Shown: in pieces, positions 47,825-56,164 of the stretch | Numbering within the stretch: the stretch's first letter is position 1 | Layout: the number at the start of each line of letters is the position of its first letter | Origin: Streptomyces sp. CB00455 | GTDB lineage: Bacteria; Actinomycetota; Actinomycetes; Streptomycetales; Streptomycetaceae | Direction: 5' to 3' | Assembly (NCBI RefSeq): GCF_001905445.1 | Contig: NZ_LIVQ01000003.1 | Span: 993,445-1,057,444, forward strand | DNA: 64,000 nt | The notes under the pieces: model-generated | Told to the model about the DNA's origin: nothing | The model's database searches: none | What the model saw: the letters and a program-made list of their open reading frames with translations, nothing else | Translations under genes and position numbers: made by a program

Positions 47825-49603
47825 TCAGGGGGCCGAGGAGCCCGCGGAGTTCCCGACGGTGCCGACCCAGTCCACGACCTCGTTGCCCCAGGTCCACAGC
47901 TGGTCCCACCAGCCCTTGCCGGTGCCGACCCATTCCTGGAGCGGGGTGAGCTCCCAGACCAGCCAGCCGGCGACGAAGAACAGCAGGATCATGACGAGGC
48001 AGCCCTTGAGGCAGCCCAGGCCGGGGATCCGCACCGGATTGGCGCTGCGGCGGCGCGGCTCGCGCGGCGCGGGCTGCCGGGGCGGCGGGGCCTGCGGGGG
48101 CTGCTGTCGCGGCTGTTGCTGGGGCGGCTGCTGCTGCGGCTGCTGGCGGTACTGGGGCTGCTGCGGCTGCTGGTACGGCTGGGGCTGGTACTGCTGTGGC
48201 TGGTAGTGCTGCGGGGGCGGCGGGGGCGCGTACTGCGGCGGCTGCTGCGGCTGGCGGTACTGCGGCTGCTGTTGCTGATTCTGCTGCTGGTACGGCTGCG
48301 GCGGCCCCTGCCGGTACGGCTGCTGGGGCTGCTGGGGGCGCTGCTGCGGCTGCGGCGGCGCCTGCCGCTGCGGACGGCGGCGCAGGGGGTCCTCGTTCGG
48401 GTCCAGGTACTGCACCTGCGTCTGCTCGTTGCGGTCGCGGGCGGCCTGCATCTGCGACTGCCAGGGATGCGGCTGGTCCGGCCGCTGCACGGGCGGCATC
48501 ACGGAGGTCGGGTCGGCTCCGGGGGCGCCCGCACCGGTGCTGGGCAGCACGGAGGTGGCGTCGGCCGCGCCCACCGGCGGCAGGACGCTGGTCATGCCGT
48601 TCGGGTCGTAGGCGCCCATCGGCGATCCGGCCCCGGTCGGCAGCATCCGGGTGGGGTCCGCGGCGCCGGGGGTCTCGGGGACCGGCGCCGGCGAGGGGTC
48701 GGGGGCGAGCAGGACGCCGACGGCGAGCGCGGCCTCCACCTCGGCGGCCGTGGAGTGCACGCCGATGCCGGAGGCGACCACGCGCAGCCCGCGGGCCAGG
48801 GATTCGGCGCTGGGGCGCTCGTTCGGCTCCTTGCGCAGGCAGCGCTCGATGACGGTCCACAGCGGCTCGGGCACGCTGGACGGGCGCTGCGGGTCCTCGC
48901 TGAGGTGGCGGTGGAGCACTTCGAGGGCGCTGCCGCCGGCGAACGGCGGCCGGCCGGTGAGCAGCTCGTACAGCAGGATGCCGGCGCCGTAGATGTCGAC
49001 GGCGGAGGTCTGCGGGCGGCCCTCGGCGGACTCGGGGGCCACGTAGGCCGGGGTGCCGACGAACTCGTGGGTGCGGGTCAGGCCCGGGGAGTCCGCGAGG
49101 CGGGCGATGCCGAAGTCGGTCAGCATCGGCCGCATCTGCCCGTCGCGCTCGTCGAGGAGGACGTTGGCGGGCTTGAGGTCCCGGTGGACCACGCCGTCGG
49201 CGTGGCTGGCGGCGAGCGCGTCGGCGATCTGGGCGGTCAGCAGGCTCGCGGCGACCGGGCTGAAGGGGCCGTTCTGCCGGAGGTACTTGTGCAGGTCCGG
49301 TCCGTCGATCAGGTCCATGACCAGGGCCAGCAGATCACCCTCGACGACGAGGTCGCGGGTGCGCACGATGTTGGGGTGGGTCAGGCGCAGCAGGACGGAA
49401 CGCTCGCGCAGGAAGCGCATGACGATGTCCGCGTCCTGGGCCAGCTCCTCCTTGAGGACCTTGATGGCCACGGTCTCGCCGGGCTGCCCTGCGACGGCGG
49501 CTTCCGCGCCCGCGGTCTCGCGCTGGCGGGCACGCCAGACGGTGCCCGTGGCGCCGCGCCCGAGCGGCTCCTCGAGCAGGTATTTGCTGCCGACTGGCCG
49601 CAC
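47825..49603 (-). CDS. pkaA: Hanks-type Ser/Thr protein kinase PkaA, with Gln/Pro-rich linker
   Basis: A 592-residue membrane kinase from GTG 49603 (VRPVGSKYLLEEPLGRGATG), after AGGGGAGC. Kinase domain residues 8-280: Lys48 (VAIKVL), HRD 140-142 (VHRDLKPAN), DFGIARL, GTPAYVAPE. Residues about 400-530 are strikingly Gln/Pro/Tyr-rich (PQPQQRPQQPQQPYRQ). Then comes a single TM helix (CLVMILLFFVAGWLVWEL) and a Trp-rich extracytoplasmic tail. It lies upstream of pkaB, same strand, 159 bases apart, as in Streptomyces coelicolor. The kinase and the FHA protein facing it are likely partners. Confidence 0.92.
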   Translation of the reverse strand: MRPVGSKYLLEEPLGRGATGTVWRARQRETAGAEAAVAGQPGETVAIKVLKEELAQDADIVMRFLRERSVLLRLTHPNIVRTRDLVVEGDLLALVMDLIDGPDLHKYLRQNGPFSPVAASLLTAQIADALAASHADGVVHRDLKPANVLLDERDGQMRPMLTDFGIARLADSPGLTRTHEFVGTPAYVAPESAEGRPQTSAVDIYGAGILLYELLTGRPPFAGGSALEVLHRHLSEDPQRPSSVPEPLWTVIERCLRKEPNERPSAESLARGLRVVASGIGVHSTAAEVEAALAVGVLLAPDPSPAPVPETPGAADPTRMLPTGAGSPMGAYDPNGMTSVLPPVGAADATSVLPSTGAGAPGADPTSVMPPVQRPDQPHPWQSQMQAARDRNEQTQVQYLDPNEDPLRRRPQRQAPPQPQQRPQQPQQPYRQGPPQPYQQQNQQQQPQYRQPQQPPQYAPPPPPQHYQPQQYQPQPYQQPQQPQYRQQPQQQPPQQQPRQQPPQAPPPRQPAPREPRRRSANPVRIPGLGCLKGCLVMILLFFVAGWLVWELTPLQEWVGTGKGWWDQLWTWGNEVVDWVGTVGNSAGSSAP

Positions 49604-50042
49604 GTCTCGCGCTCCCCTGCTGTCGTCTGCTGTGGTCGATCCCCTGAATGGTTTTCCGGCCCACTCTAGGGGGTGTCCCCGGGGAAGACGCCGGGCGCCG
49701 GAGGTTGGTTGCCGCACATATGTACGAAGAGTGATGTTTGGGGGGTATGCCGGAGGCGATTTTCCCCGTCACCCCCGGGTTTCCGTCCGGATCCGGACAG
49801 GGGCCGTACCCTCCGGGAACGTATCAAGATCAATTGTGGGCGGCTGCCGGGCGTGTTGTCGGCGACAGGTGCGAGGATGCACCCGTACGGAACGGCACGG
49901 GACGGGAGCCCCGCCTTCCGGCAGACCTGACCGGACGACGCGTCCGTGCCGGGCGGGGGGTGCGACCGGGCAGCCATGCCCCGATCTTCCCCCCTGCCGG
50001 GCGCACGCACCGCGCACCGCGCAGAAGGGACCGCTGACGGCG
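49604..50042. promoter_or_regulatory. 439-base divergent control region, pkaA / FHA-FtsK gene
   Basis: Non-coding region between two divergent starts. Visible elements: TTGCCG-17 bases-TGATGT (from about 49709) as a possible plus-strand promoter; the palindrome ACATATGT (49716-49723) overlapping it; and the perfect 14-base palindrome GTCCGGATCCGGAC (49785-49798). Small open frames here have no recognisable similarity. Promoter calls are weak. Confidence 0.4.
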
Positions 50043-53000
50043 ATGCAGATCCGGCTGACCGTTCTCGGGTCGCGCAGCGGCCACCAGACCTCCACCGCCC
50101 CCGCGAGCTGCGACGTGCTCGTCACCGCGCCCGTGGGCACGCCCCTGGCCGCCGTCGCCTCCGGGCTCGCGGCGACCGTCGGCGGCCCCGACACCGGGGG
50201 CACGGTCGTGCTCTACGCGGGCGCGGAACGGCTCGACCTCCAGCGGCGGGTGCTGGGCGAGCCGCCGCTGGTGGACGGGGCGGTCGTGGCGCTGCACGGC
50301 CCGGTCCCGGACGTCCTGCCGGACGAGAGCCTCGGCGCGCCCCAGCTGCACGTGGTGGCCGGGCCCGACGCGGGCGGGGTGCACCTGCTGCACAGCGGGC
50401 AGATCAGGGTGGGCCGCTCCGCCGACGCGGACGTCCCGCTGGACGACCCCGACGTGTCCCGGCTGCACTGCGCCGTGACGGTGACCGCCGACGGGCGGGC
50501 GTCGGTGGCGGACATGCACTCGACGAACGGCACCACGCTGGACGGCTCCCCGGTGGGACCGCAACCGGTCGCCCTGCCGCCCGGCGCGCTGCTGCGGGTG
50601 GGCGAGTCCACCCTGCGGCTGGCGGCCGCGGCCCCCGCTTCGATGCCGGTGACACCGGACCTGGAGGGCCACCTCGCCCTCACGGGCCGGGCGCCGGCCC
50701 CCGCCGCCGCACCGGGCGCGCTTCCCGGCACGCCCGGCGGCGGCCGGACCGGGACCCCGGGCGCGAGGCCCGACCCTTACGGCGCGCGGCATGCGCCGGC
50801 GCCGGCGCATGCCGCGGGGTCCACGCCGGGCCGGGCCGGCCCGTCGGGCAGCGGATCACGGGGCGGACCGGGCCTGCCGGCTGCCGCGGGCCCAGCGGGC
50901 GCCACGGAGCCGTCGGGCGCCCCGACCCCACAGGGCGCTCCCGGACCGCACGCCGCACCTGCCGCACACGGCGCCGCCGGAACGCACGGCGCTTCCGGCT
51001 CGTACGCCGCCGCCGGTTCGCCCGGCGCTCCCGGCTCGTACGCCGCGCCCGCCCCGCACGGCGCCGCCGGTTCACCGGGCGCGCCGGGCTCCCGCGGTGG
51101 CGCCGCCGGCTCCCCCGGTCCGTACGGCGCCGCCGGCCGGGCCGGCTCGTACGGAGCCGTCGCCGGCTCCCCGGGCGTCCCCGCCCCGCACGGCGCCGCC
51201 GCGCCCTGGACCGCGCGCGGGGAGCAGCCGTCCGCCTCCGCCGACGGCCCCGGGCAGGGCGGGCGCCGCAAGGGGCTCGGTGCCTGGGCGCGCAAATGGG
51301 TCCGGGGAGAGGACGCCGAGCCGTCCCCGGCCGAGCCGGAGCCCCTGCCCGCCGCCCTGCCCGACCCGGACGATCCCGCCGCACTGCTGCTGGCCGCCCT
51401 GGGTCCCACCGAGCGGCTGTGGTCCCGTACCGCCGGTCACCCCCGGGTGCTGGAGATCGGGCTCGGCGCCGGGAGCCGGGTCCCGCTGCGCACCGTCGGG
51501 GCCCTCGGCATCGCCGGGCCGCGTGCCCGGCTGTCCGGGGTGGCCCGCTGCGTGGTCGCCCAGCTGGCCGGGCTGCACGCCCCGGGGCAGCTGGAGATCG
51601 TGCTCGTCTCCACCGACCGGGCGCGCCCCCTCGCCGAGCGGCGCCGCGACTGGGGCTGGCTCGGCTGGCTGCCCCACCTACGCCCCGCGCACGGGCAGGA
51701 CTGCCGGCTGCTCCTGGCCTTCGACCGTGACCAGGCGGCCGCCCGCACCGGTGAGCTGACCCGGCGCCTGGACGACGGCCCGCTCGGCACGCACTGGGCA
51801 ACCGCAGGCCCGGAGCAGGTGCGGCAGGCCGCGGCGGCCTACGAGGGCCCCCACACCGTCCTCGTCCTGGACGGAGATCCCGGCGCCGGTCCGCTGCGCG
51901 ACATCACCGGCCGGCTGGCCTCGCACGGCCCGGCCGCCGGGATCCACGTGCTGGTGCTGGCCGAGACGCCGGCCGCCACCCCCGCCTCGCCGGTCGCCGA
52001 GACCTACGAGGCCGCCTGCGCGAGCGCCCCCGCCTTCCGCGACTGCGGCGCGGTCGCCCTGCTCAGTGGCGATGTGGCCACGGCCGTACGGACCTTCCCG
52101 GTCCGCGGTGGCAGACCCGCCCCGAGCGGCACGACGGCCACGGCCGACGCCGTCTCGGCGGCCTGGGCCGAGCGGTTCGCGCGGGCGCTGGCCCCCCTGC
52201 GCGGGGACGGCGTCGTCTCCGAGCCCTACCGGCCGGCCGCGGCCACTCTGCCCGCCACCGCCCGGCTGCTGGACGAGCTGGGGCTGGCCCGCGCCACCCC
52301 GGCCTCCCTGATGGCCCGTTGGGCCGCCGCCACCGACCAGGGGCAGGGCGTCGGCGGCCTGGCCGAGATCGTGCTGGGCAGCGGGCGGCGCGGAACCGTC
52401 GGCGCCGAGCTGGTCCACGACGGCCCGCACCTGCTCATCGAGGGACCCGCCGGGAGCGGGCGCACGGAGCTGCTGCGCTCGGTGGCCGCCTCGCTGTCGG
52501 CGGCCGTCCGGCCCGACCGGCTCGGCCTGGTCCTCCTCGACGGGGCCGGCGGCGAGCGGGGTGACGGGTTGCTGCCCTGCACCGAACTCCCCCACGTCTC
52601 GGCGCATCTGGTGGCCTCCGATCCGGTGCGCATGCGGGAGTTCGCGCAGGCGCTGGGTGCGGAGCTCAAGCGGCGCGGGGAGCTGCTGGCGGGAACGTCC
52701 TTCGCCGACTGGCATGCCCACCGCGAGCTCTCCGACCGGATGGTCTCGCCGCGCCGGCCCACGCCGGGCGAGCTGCGCGGCGACCTCGACCCGCCGCGCA
52801 CGGGCACCCTGCGGCTGCGCGCGGCGGTCCCCCGTACCGATCCGGCGGCGCCGAACCCGCTGCCGCGCCTGGTGGTGCTGGTGGACGACTTCGACGCGCT
52901 GGTCGCGCCGGGGCTGGGCAGTACGGGCCGGCCCGCGGCCGGGTCGGTGGTGCGGGCGCTGGAGTCGGTGGCCCGCGACGGCGCCCGGCTCGGGGTTCAC

Positions 53001-53363
53001 CTGGTGGCCACCAGCGCCCGCCCGGACCGGACGGCCGACACGGTGCTGGCCCGGCTGACGACCCTGCGCGTGGAGCTCGACGCCCCCGACCAGCCGGGCC
53101 CGGGCCGCGGCCTGCTCCGGTACGCGGATGGCCGTACGGTCCCGTTCCAGGCGGGGCGGGTCACGGGGCGGATCCCCCGGACGGCCACCCAGAGGCCCAC
53201 TGTGGTCCCGGTGGAGTGGGAGCGGATGGGTGATCCGCCGGCCCGCCGTCCGGTGCGCGAGCTGGGCAACGGACCGACCGACCTCGCGCTGCTGGCCAGC
53301 GCCCTGGACAGGGCCGCCCATCTGGTCTCGGCGATACCGGTGCTGTTCCCTCCCGCCCCCTGA
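50043..53363 (+). CDS. FHA domain plus FtsK/SpoIIIE-type ATPase protein
   Basis: An 1106-residue protein from ATG 50043 (MQIRLTVLGSRSGHQ); the longer open frame upstream is antisense to pkaA. Residues 1-95 look ubiquitin-like. Residues 100-185 are a forkhead-associated (phosphothreonine-binding) domain with GRS 124-126, SRLH and STNG. About 200-420 is Ala/Gly/Pro repeat linker. The C-terminal part is a pair of FtsK/SpoIIIE-like ATPase modules; the second has P-loop GPAGSGRTELL (801-811), with Arg807 in place of Lys, and Walker B LVVLVDDFD. It is related in plan to EccC proteins of type VII secretion, but has no transmembrane helices that I can see. It may read the phosphorylation state set by the adjacent kinases. 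Confidence 0.85.
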   Translation: MQIRLTVLGSRSGHQTSTAPASCDVLVTAPVGTPLAAVASGLAATVGGPDTGGTVVLYAGAERLDLQRRVLGEPPLVDGAVVALHGPVPDVLPDESLGAPQLHVVAGPDAGGVHLLHSGQIRVGRSADADVPLDDPDVSRLHCAVTVTADGRASVADMHSTNGTTLDGSPVGPQPVALPPGALLRVGESTLRLAAAAPASMPVTPDLEGHLALTGRAPAPAAAPGALPGTPGGGRTGTPGARPDPYGARHAPAPAHAAGSTPGRAGPSGSGSRGGPGLPAAAGPAGATEPSGAPTPQGAPGPHAAPAAHGAAGTHGASGSYAAAGSPGAPGSYAAPAPHGAAGSPGAPGSRGGAAGSPGPYGAAGRAGSYGAVAGSPGVPAPHGAAAPWTARGEQPSASADGPGQGGRRKGLGAWARKWVRGEDAEPSPAEPEPLPAALPDPDDPAALLLAALGPTERLWSRTAGHPRVLEIGLGAGSRVPLRTVGALGIAGPRARLSGVARCVVAQLAGLHAPGQLEIVLVSTDRARPLAERRRDWGWLGWLPHLRPAHGQDCRLLLAFDRDQAAARTGELTRRLDDGPLGTHWATAGPEQVRQAAAAYEGPHTVLVLDGDPGAGPLRDITGRLASHGPAAGIHVLVLAETPAATPASPVAETYEAACASAPAFRDCGAVALLSGDVATAVRTFPVRGGRPAPSGTTATADAVSAAWAERFARALAPLRGDGVVSEPYRPAAATLPATARLLDELGLARATPASLMARWAAATDQGQGVGGLAEIVLGSGRRGTVGAELVHDGPHLLIEGPAGSGRTELLRSVAASLSAAVRPDRLGLVLLDGAGGERGDGLLPCTELPHVSAHLVASDPVRMREFAQALGAELKRRGELLAGTSFADWHAHRELSDRMVSPRRPTPGELRGDLDPPRTGTLRLRAAVPRTDPAAPNPLPRLVVLVDDFDALVAPGLGSTGRPAAGSVVRALESVARDGARLGVHLVATSARPDRTADTVLARLTTLRVELDAPDQPGPGRGLLRYADGRTVPFQAGRVTGRIPRTATQRPTVVPVEWERMGDPPARRPVRELGNGPTDLALLASALDRAAHLVSAIPVLFPPAP

Positions 53364-53374
53364 GACCCAACCGT

Positions 53375-53401
53375 GCCCCCGCGAGGCGGTATTGCGGGGG
53401 C
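53375..53401 (+). terminator. terminator after the FHA-FtsK gene
   Basis: Perfect 8-bp inverted repeat GCCCCCGC / GCGGGGGC (53375-53382 and 53394-53401) with an 11-base loop, 12 bases past the stop codon. Confidence 0.6.
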
Positions 53402-53460
53402 GCGCGTGGCGGCGTAGACCTTGTGGTCCGGGACACACCACGGGCATCGGGGGCAGAGCC

Positions 53461-54825
53461 ATGCGCAGGCAGGGAACGAGCCGTACGACCTTCACCTGGG
53501 CGGCGCTGGCCGCGGCGGGAGCGCTGGCGCTCACCGCGTGCGGAGGCGGCGCGGAGAAGAAGCCGGACGCGCCGCAGGGCGGTGGGGCGACGGCCGGGCC
53601 GCGGGTCGAACTCCCGCGGCTGGACGGCGAGAAGCTGGAGGTCGCCGCCGTCTGGACGGGGCCGGAGCAGGAGAACTTCACCAAGGTCCTCAAGGAGTTC
53701 GAGAAGCGGACGGGCGCCGGCGTCACCTTCGTGCCGGCCCAGGACCCGATCGTCACCTTCCTCGGGTCGAAGATCGCGGGCGGGCAGCCGCCGGACGTGG
53801 CGCTGCTGCCGCAGGTCGGCGCGCTGGTCTCGGCGGTGGAGAACAAGTGGGCGCAGCCGGTGGGGCCGCAGGCCCAGGCCCAGCTCGACAAGAACTACTC
53901 GGCGGGCTGGAAGGCGCTGGGCGCGGTCGGCGGCACCCAGTACGGCGTGTACTACAAGGCCGCCAACAAGTCGCTCGTCTGGTACAACGCCAAGGCCTTC
54001 GAGGCGGCGGGCGTCAAGCCGCCGGGGACCTGGAAGGAGCTGCTCACCGCGGCGGACGCGCTCTCCGCGTCCGGCACCCCGGCCGTGTCGGTGGCGGGCG
54101 CGGACGGCTGGACCCTCACCGACTGGTTCGAGAACGTCTACCTCTCCCAGGCGGGCCCCCAGAAGTACGACCAGCTGGCCAAGCACCAGATCAAGTGGAC
54201 GGACGACAGCGTCAAGCAGGCGCTGACCACGCTGGGCGAGCTGTTCGGGCGCAAGGACTTCCTGGCGGGCGGCCCGAGTGGTGCGCTGTCCACCGAGTTT
54301 CCGAAGTCGGTGACCCAGACCTTCACCGGTGGCGACCGGCCGGCGGCCGCGATGGTCTTCGAGGGCGACTTCGTGGCGGTGAACATCGCGCAGACCGAGG
54401 CGAAGGTGGGGCAGGACGCCCTGGTCTTCCCCTTCCCGGCGGTCGGCGCGAAGGCGCCGGTGGTCTCGGGCGGTGACGTGGCGGTGGCGCTGAAGCCGTC
54501 GAAGGGCGCGCAGGCGCTGCTGACCTTCCTGGCCTCGCCGGACGCGGCGGAGATCCAGGCCCGCGAGGGCGGTTTCGTCTCGCCGAACAAGGCCGTCGAC
54601 CCGGGCGCCTATCCCAACGACATCCAGCGGGGCATCGCCAAGGCGCTGATCGCGGCGGGTGACGACTTCCGCTTCGACATGTCGGACCAGGCTCCGGCCG
54701 CCTTCGGCGGGACCCCGGGCGCGGGCGAGTGGAAGGCGCTGCAGGACTTCCTGGCGAACCCGGCGGACGTGGCGGGCGCCCAGGCGAAACTGGAGGCGGA
54801 CGCGGCCAAGGCGTACGGGAACTGA
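53461..54825 (+). CDS. ABC importer solute-binding lipoprotein (family 1, sugar type)
   Basis: A 454-residue extracellular lipoprotein: signal FTWAALAAAGALAL with lipobox LTAC, Cys anchor near residue 26. The mature part has the cluster B/family 1 binding fold (EFEKRTGAGVTFVPAQDP, GGQPPDVALLPQVGAL, SLVWYNAKAFEAAGVKPP, GDRPAAAMVFEGDFVAVN). First gene of a three-gene operon with two permeases; only 4 bases separate it from the next start. The likely ligand is an oligosaccharide; the exact sugar cannot be read. Confidence 0.93.
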   Translation: MRRQGTSRTTFTWAALAAAGALALTACGGGAEKKPDAPQGGGATAGPRVELPRLDGEKLEVAAVWTGPEQENFTKVLKEFEKRTGAGVTFVPAQDPIVTFLGSKIAGGQPPDVALLPQVGALVSAVENKWAQPVGPQAQAQLDKNYSAGWKALGAVGGTQYGVYYKAANKSLVWYNAKAFEAAGVKPPGTWKELLTAADALSASGTPAVSVAGADGWTLTDWFENVYLSQAGPQKYDQLAKHQIKWTDDSVKQALTTLGELFGRKDFLAGGPSGALSTEFPKSVTQTFTGGDRPAAAMVFEGDFVAVNIAQTEAKVGQDALVFPFPAVGAKAPVVSGGDVAVALKPSKGAQALLTFLASPDAAEIQAREGGFVSPNKAVDPGAYPNDIQRGIAKALIAAGDDFRFDMSDQAPAAFGGTPGAGEWKALQDFLANPADVAGAQAKLEADAAKAYGN

Positions 54826-54829
54826 GCCC

Positions 54830-56164
54830 GTGACGGCCACGGTCACCACCACGCGCAAGGGGAGGACCGCCCGTTCCGCGGAGGCCAGGCGCCGCCGCCT
54901 GGTCGCGGGAGCGTTCCTGCTGCCCGCCCTCGTGCTGCTCGGGGCGCTGGTCGTGCACCCGATCGGCTACTCGGTCTACCGCAGTTTCTTCGACCGCGGC
55001 GGCGACACCTTCGTCGGAGCGGGGAACTTCCGCGAGATCCTGCATGACGACACCATCCGCACCGCCCTGACGAACACGGCGCTGTGGGTGGTGCTCGCGC
55101 CGACGACGGCCACCGCTCTCGGCCTGATCTTCGCGGTGCTCACCGAACGGGTCCGCTGGGGAACGGCGTTCAAGCTGCTGGTGTTCATGCCGATGGCGAT
55201 CTCGATGCTGGCGGCGGGCATCATCTTCCGCCTCGTCTACGACCACGATCCCGACCGGGGCGTCGCCAACGCGGTGTGGGTCGGGGTCCACGACACCTTC
55301 GCCGAGTCCTCGGCCTTCCCCAAGGCCCGCCCGGGCCGGGACTCGCCGCTGCAGGACTCCGGCGGGGGCGCCTTCACGACGCGCGAGCCGGTCCGGGCGG
55401 GCGTCCCGGCGCTGCTGCCGCTGGTCGGTGTGGCTCCCGAGGCGCTGCCGGAGGGCACCCGTACGGCCGCGGCGGCGCCCGCCGAGCCGGGCAAGGTCAC
55501 CGGGACGGTCTGGCAGGACTTCACCCGCGGCGGGGGCGGCCGTACGAACACGGTGGACGCCACCGAGCAGGCCTTCGCCGGGATGCGGATCGAGGCGGTC
55601 AAGGACGGCCGAGTCGTCGACACGGCGACGGCCCGCGCGGACGGGACCTTCACGCTGTCCGCGAAGGCCGACGGGGCGCTGTTGCGGCTGCCCGCGGCGA
55701 ACTTCCGGGAGGCCTACTCGGGGGTGCAGTGGCTGGGGCCGACGCTGGTGACCCCGGCGATCATCGGCGCGTACGTGTGGATGTGGGCCGGTTTCGCGAT
55801 GGTGCTGATCGGGGCGGGGCTCGCCGCCGTGCCGCGGGAGCTGTTGGAGGCGGCGCGCGTGGACGGGGCGAACGAGTGGCAGGTGTTCCGCCGGATCACT
55901 GTGCCACTGCTGGGGCCCGTGCTCGCGGTGGTGCTGGTGACACTCGTCATCAACGTCATGAAGATCTTCGACCTGGTCTTCGTGATCGCGCCGGGGGCCG
56001 TGCAGGACGACGCGAACGTGCTCGCGCTCCAGTTGTACCGGACCTCCTTCGGCACGGACGCGGATCCGGGCCTGGGCAGCGCCATCGCCGTGCTGCTGCT
56101 GGTGCTGGTGATCCCGGTGATGCTGGTGAACATTCGCAGGCTGCGGAAGGAGGGGTCCCGATGA
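54830..56164 (+). CDS. ABC importer permease with an inserted extracytoplasmic domain
   Basis: A 444-residue permease from GTG 54830. TM1 is at residues 25-45 (LVAGAFLLPALVLLGALVV). TM2-TM3 lie in 80-136. An insertion of about 140 residues follows (about 155-300). Then the remaining helices carry the EAA loop PRELLEAARVDGANEWQVFRRI (336-357), which contacts the ATPase. Ordinary MalF-like permeases of this group are 290-320 residues. The inserted part (GKVTGTVWQDFTRGG, AGMRIEAVKDGRVVDTATAR, ADGTFTLSAKADG) reads as a prealbumin/SD-repeat-like beta-sandwich outside the membrane. It overlaps the next gene by four bases (ATGA). Confidence 0.9.
   Translation: MTATVTTTRKGRTARSAEARRRRLVAGAFLLPALVLLGALVVHPIGYSVYRSFFDRGGDTFVGAGNFREILHDDTIRTALTNTALWVVLAPTTATALGLIFAVLTERVRWGTAFKLLVFMPMAISMLAAGIIFRLVYDHDPDRGVANAVWVGVHDTFAESSAFPKARPGRDSPLQDSGGGAFTTREPVRAGVPALLPLVGVAPEALPEGTRTAAAAPAEPGKVTGTVWQDFTRGGGGRTNTVDATEQAFAGMRIEAVKDGRVVDTATARADGTFTLSAKADGALLRLPAANFREAYSGVQWLGPTLVTPAIIGAYVWMWAGFAMVLIGAGLAAVPRELLEAARVDGANEWQVFRRITVPLLGPVLAVVLVTLVINVMKIFDLVFVIAPGAVQDDANVLALQLYRTSFGTDADPGLGSAIAVLLLVLVIPVMLVNIRRLRKEGSR

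Noticed and set aside
49738..50037. Small open frame before the FHA-FtsK gene
   Set aside because: Its codon bias is not convincing, it shows no recognisable domain, and it occupies the shared promoter region.
49053..50042. N-terminal extension of the FHA-FtsK protein
   Set aside because: It is antisense to pkaA and crosses the divergent promoter region; the family-like sequence begins at ATG 50043.
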